DNA from: Chloroflexota bacterium
Lineage (GTDB): Bacteria; Chloroflexota; Anaerolineae; J102
DNA: 42,042 bases
NCBI GenBank assembly: GCA_013151415.1
Contig: JAADII010000042.1
Location: 1-42,042 of the forward strand
Direction of reading: 5' to 3'
In this document: in pieces, positions 39,868-42,042 of the stretch
Layout of the letters: every line of letters begins with the position of its first letter
Position numbering within the stretch: the first letter of the stretch is position 1
Notes under the pieces: generated by a model
The model's database searches: none
Told to the model about the DNA's origin: nothing
The model's input: the letters and a program-made list of their open reading frames with translations, nothing else
Program-made: the position numbers and the translations under genes

Positions 39868-41334
39868 TTGGACAGTATCGACCGCAATTCTCCCATTCCA
39901 ATTTACTATCAACTCAAGCTCTTGATTCAGGAACAGATCAAGCGGGGCGAATGGCGTCCTGGCGATAAAGTGCCGACCGAGGCGGAGTTATGCGAACGGT
40001 ACGAAATCAGCCGCACGCCGGTGCGCCAGGCGCTCCTGGAACTGGTGCGCGAAGGCGTCTTGACAAGGCGGGCGGGACGCGGCACGTTCGTCGCCCCCAG
40101 ACCCGAAACCTTCACCACTTTACGCGTGATTTTGTCCGACTCTCGCTGGCAATGGCCTTTGGAAGAAGCCTTGCACCTTTGGAATCGGGAACATCCTGAT
40201 GACCGACTGGAGCTGGACTGCGAAATCGTGGCCTTGCCTCGGCTTTATGATCGCCTAACCCTGAGCGTGGCGCAAGGCCGAGCGCCCGACATTTCTCTGC
40301 TCGATTCTGTTTGGGTGGCCGAATTCGCGCATCGCCGCTACCTGCTCTCGCCCGAAGAGGTGGATTCGGCATGGGCGGATCGAGTGAAGCGGGGCTTGTA
40401 TCCCCCGGTGCTGACCGCCAACAGCTATCAAAACACTCTTTACACCATACCCACCAACGCGGACACGACCGTTTTGTGGTATCGTCGGGATTGGTTTGCC
40501 GCCGAGGGGCTAAAACCACCGCAAACCTGGTCAGAACTCATCGAAGTAGGACGTCATTTGCGCGGGGCGCGGGTGCGGGCTCGTTACGGCATGGGCGCGT
40601 ATCCTCTGGCGTTCGTTGGTGGTCGTGCGGGCGGGGAAACCACAACCTACCAGCTTCTACCGTTCCTCTGGAGCTTCGGAGCCGACATCATCGAGGAGGG
40701 GCAGGTGGTTTTGGGACGGCCAACCACGGTCGAGGCGTTGACCTTCCTGAAACGATTGCTTCAAAAGGAAAAACTGGCCTCGCCGGGCGCGATCGCGTAT
40801 CGCTGGGACAGCGCGGTGAAGGCCTTTGGTCGGGGCGAGGTGGCCATGGCGTTGGGCGGCACCTACGAAAACTACATGATCCGCGCCATTGCCGGCTGGG
40901 ACATGCCGGCATTTCTGGAACACGTCGGATTCTCACTGCTACCGGCGGGACCACAAGGCGCGCCCGCCACACTGGTGGGCGGCATGACATACGGCATCTA
41001 CCGCCAATCCGCTCATCCCCAAAAAGCCCTGGCTTTGCTCGAACGGATGATCACGCCCGAGATACTCTCGACTTTCAGTCGCAACACCGGGCACAACAGC
41101 GCCTATGTTTCGGTGGCCGAAGCCATTCGCCGCGAAGATGACGGCTTCCTGAGTCAGACCGCGCCCCTGGTGGCCCACGCCCGAAGCCGCCCATCTTCGC
41201 CGGTCTACCAGCGCATTTCCTCACATTTTCAGGAAATGATCGAGTTCGCGCTCACTGGCGAACGCTCTTGCAAAGAGGCCGCGCGACGCGCGGCCGAGCG
41301 CATTGGCGGCGCAACGGGTCTACCGGTCATATGA
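39868..41334 (+). CDS. GntR helix-turn-helix fused to a solute-binding-protein domain
   Basis: A transcription regulator of about 488 residues. The N-terminal GntR winged helix runs from PIPIYYQLKLLIQEQIKRGEW to TRRAGRGTFVAPRP (about residues 8-80), with recognition-helix segment YEISRTPVRQALLELVREG. The remaining 400 residues match family 1 extracellular solute-binding proteins. They include LTLSVAQGRAPDISLLDSVW, LYTIPTNADTTVLWYRRDWF, and AFGRGEVAMALGGTYENYM. No signal peptide is present, so this sugar-type binding domain must sit in the cytoplasm as an effector sensor, unlike the usual GntR effector domains (FCD, UTRA). I chose the TTG at 39868 because AGGGGTGA lies at the right distance; GTG at 39859 overlaps that site. 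A binding-lipoprotein gene follows. Confidence 0.9.
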   Translation: MDSIDRNSPIPIYYQLKLLIQEQIKRGEWRPGDKVPTEAELCERYEISRTPVRQALLELVREGVLTRRAGRGTFVAPRPETFTTLRVILSDSRWQWPLEEALHLWNREHPDDRLELDCEIVALPRLYDRLTLSVAQGRAPDISLLDSVWVAEFAHRRYLLSPEEVDSAWADRVKRGLYPPVLTANSYQNTLYTIPTNADTTVLWYRRDWFAAEGLKPPQTWSELIEVGRHLRGARVRARYGMGAYPLAFVGGRAGGETTTYQLLPFLWSFGADIIEEGQVVLGRPTTVEALTFLKRLLQKEKLASPGAIAYRWDSAVKAFGRGEVAMALGGTYENYMIRAIAGWDMPAFLEHVGFSLLPAGPQGAPATLVGGMTYGIYRQSAHPQKALALLERMITPEILSTFSRNTGHNSAYVSVAEAIRREDDGFLSQTAPLVAHARSRPSSPVYQRISSHFQEMIEFALTGERSCKEAARRAAERIGGATGLPVI

Positions 41335-41360
41335 ATCATTGAACATCGAGAAAAAAGCTC

Positions 41361-41389
41361 TTGACACGAGTCCGGGCATCGGTTAAGAT
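41361..41389 (+). promoter_or_regulatory. Promoter of the family 1 binding-protein gene
   Basis: Perfect TTGACA (41361-41366), exactly 17 nt, TAAGAT (41384-41389). The start codon is about 235 nt downstream. That leader (41396-41623) contains no credible gene but does contain an unused near-perfect Shine-Dalgarno sequence, AAAGGAGGTGA, near 41511-41521. Confidence 0.8.
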
Positions 41390-41394
41390 GGTTG

Positions 41395-41412
41395 ATGTAT
41401 TTGTAACTACAT
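41395..41412. promoter_or_regulatory. Candidate operator for the GntR-fusion regulator
   Basis: ATGTA-N8-TACAT is a perfect dyad that begins at the predicted transcription start. A repressor bound here would block initiation. The spacing and AT-rich GT..AC pattern are in the style of GntR-family operators. Confidence 0.55.
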
Positions 41413-41623
41413 TATGACATCATTATTTATTCTCCTGCTTATTCCTCGCTTTCGATACTCGATTCAAAACCCTATCAGCCCAAATTTCGCCCTTGTTCTT
41501 CACCCGAACAAAAGGAGGTGAGCGCCATCCCATCCCATACTTTCGTATCGCATCCCTGAAGTCTCGTCCGATCTGTTCTTTCTCGAATGAACCATGCCCT
41601 TTCGTCTCAAAGGAGGCAAGCAG

Positions 41624-42042
41624 ATGTTTCGTCATGTTCGACTTCTACTTTTTGTGATCATAGCCGTGTTGGCGCTGGCGGCCTGCGCAGGCCAGGCCAC
41701 GCCCGAGCCTACAGCTGCGCCCACCGAAGCGCCGGCTCAACCCACGGCCGCGCCCACCGAAGCGCCGCCCCAACCCACGCCCACTCCGGTCGAGATCACC
41801 AAAGAGGATGTGATTTTCTTCTCCACTCAGTTTGTGCCCGTGGAGGAGCAAGAAAAGTTCCGCGCCATCCTGGCCAAGGGCGGCTTTGACTTCACCGCCT
41901 CGGAAGAAGGACCCCTGATCGACGCGGTGCTCGCCGGACAACAGGCCGGTGAAGGCCAGGTCGATGTCATCGGCGCGCTGCACGGCACTTTCCCGCCCCT
42001 GGCTCGCGCCGACGCCCTGGAAAACCTCATCGATCTCGCCGA
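41624..42042 (+). CDS. Family 1 solute-binding lipoprotein, N-terminal part
   Basis: Runs off the window end; 139 codons are visible. A lipoprotein signal peptide has lipobox LAAC (Cys about 21). A linker built of repeated PTAAPTEAP units (about 26-52) follows, then the start of a binding domain (ITKEDVIFFSTQFVPVEEQEKF). AAAGGAGG lies 7 nt before the ATG. It is probably the binding component of a sugar-type ABC importer whose permease genes follow beyond the window. It is preceded by a promoter with a dyad and by the GntR-fusion gene, its likely regulator. Confidence 0.88.
   Translation, partial: MFRHVRLLLFVIIAVLALAACAGQATPEPTAAPTEAPAQPTAAPTEAPPQPTPTPVEITKEDVIFFSTQFVPVEEQEKFRAILAKGGFDFTASEEGPLIDAVLAGQQAGEGQVDVIGALHGTFPPLARADALENLIDLA

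Noticed and set aside
41423-41635. 70-codon minus-strand frame in the leader of the family 1 binding protein
   Set aside because: Its translation looks protein-like but it has no ribosome binding site. It overlaps the signal peptide and ribosome binding site of the real gene, and no family is recognisable.
1-42042. CRISPR arrays, insertion sequences, integrases, prophage genes
   Set aside because: I looked for regularly spaced long repeats, transposase motifs and tRNA-adjacent integrases and saw none. The tandem repeats present have units of 7 or 8 nt and no spacers.

Overview
The window is GC-rich, gene-dense bacterial chromosome. Its gene content suggests a member of the Chloroflexota, probably Anaerolineae or a neighbouring class. 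The pointers are a GlnRS carrying a GatB/YqeY-type tail, a complete mreBCD-PBP2-RodA elongation cluster, lipoprotein solute-binding proteins with Pro/Thr/Glu/Ala-rich linkers, and a GntR regulator fused to a solute-binding domain. This placement rests on remembered family patterns, not on a search.

Layout. (1) 41-8324, minus strand: mreB-mreC-mreD-mrdA-rodA-glnS, a rod-shape/peptidoglycan elongation operon that runs into a tRNA synthetase gene. (2) 8680-10457, minus: a WecG/TagA glycosyltransferase coupled to an RfaE-type PfkB kinase. (3) 10720-12445: a ParB-fold protein of SbnI/SerK type and an orphan amino-acid-type binding protein. (4) 12682-15190, plus: a GT2 glycosyltransferase coupled to a polyprenyl-phosphate sugar transferase, then tRNA-Arg(UCG) with a textbook promoter. 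(5) 15318-19171, plus: a tight four-gene operon with a lipoamide-dehydrogenase-like flavoprotein lacking both redox cysteines, a SAM methyltransferase, an OsmC protein and a 495-residue protein I do not recognise. (6) 19182-21768: a radical SAM gene, repeats, an orphan antitoxin and a DUF6398-like gene in a visibly AT-richer stretch. (7) 21601-25961, plus: a greA leader with a promoter and a perfect intrinsic terminator, then greA-lysS-GH57 amylase. (8) 26071-28307: CBS protein, truncated bactofilin-like relic, UroD-family protein, NUDIX hydrolase. (9) 28613-39476: a catabolic island with an M20 amidohydrolase, SDR, ornithine-cyclodeaminase-like enzyme, enolase-superfamily enzyme, two FAD amine/D-amino-acid oxidoreductases and a dipeptide-type ABC importer without ATPases. 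(10) 39789-42042: the GntR/solute-binding fusion regulator and the start of a sugar-type binding lipoprotein whose promoter carries a dyad symmetry.

Three features run through the whole window. Short degenerate tandem repeats of 7 or 8 nt sit in many intergenic gaps, and one such array lies inside glnS, where it encodes a charged linker. Many promoters are close to the sigma-70 consensus with 16-18 nt spacers, and several lie more than 200 nt from the start codon, giving long structured leaders. Finally, many adjacent genes overlap by ATGA or TGATG, indicating translational coupling.

The best candidates for something under-described are the GntR/solute-binding fusion and its presumed operator, the cysteine-less flavoprotein operon with the unknown 495-residue protein, the short terminated greA leader RNA, and the heptamer-array linker in GlnRS.
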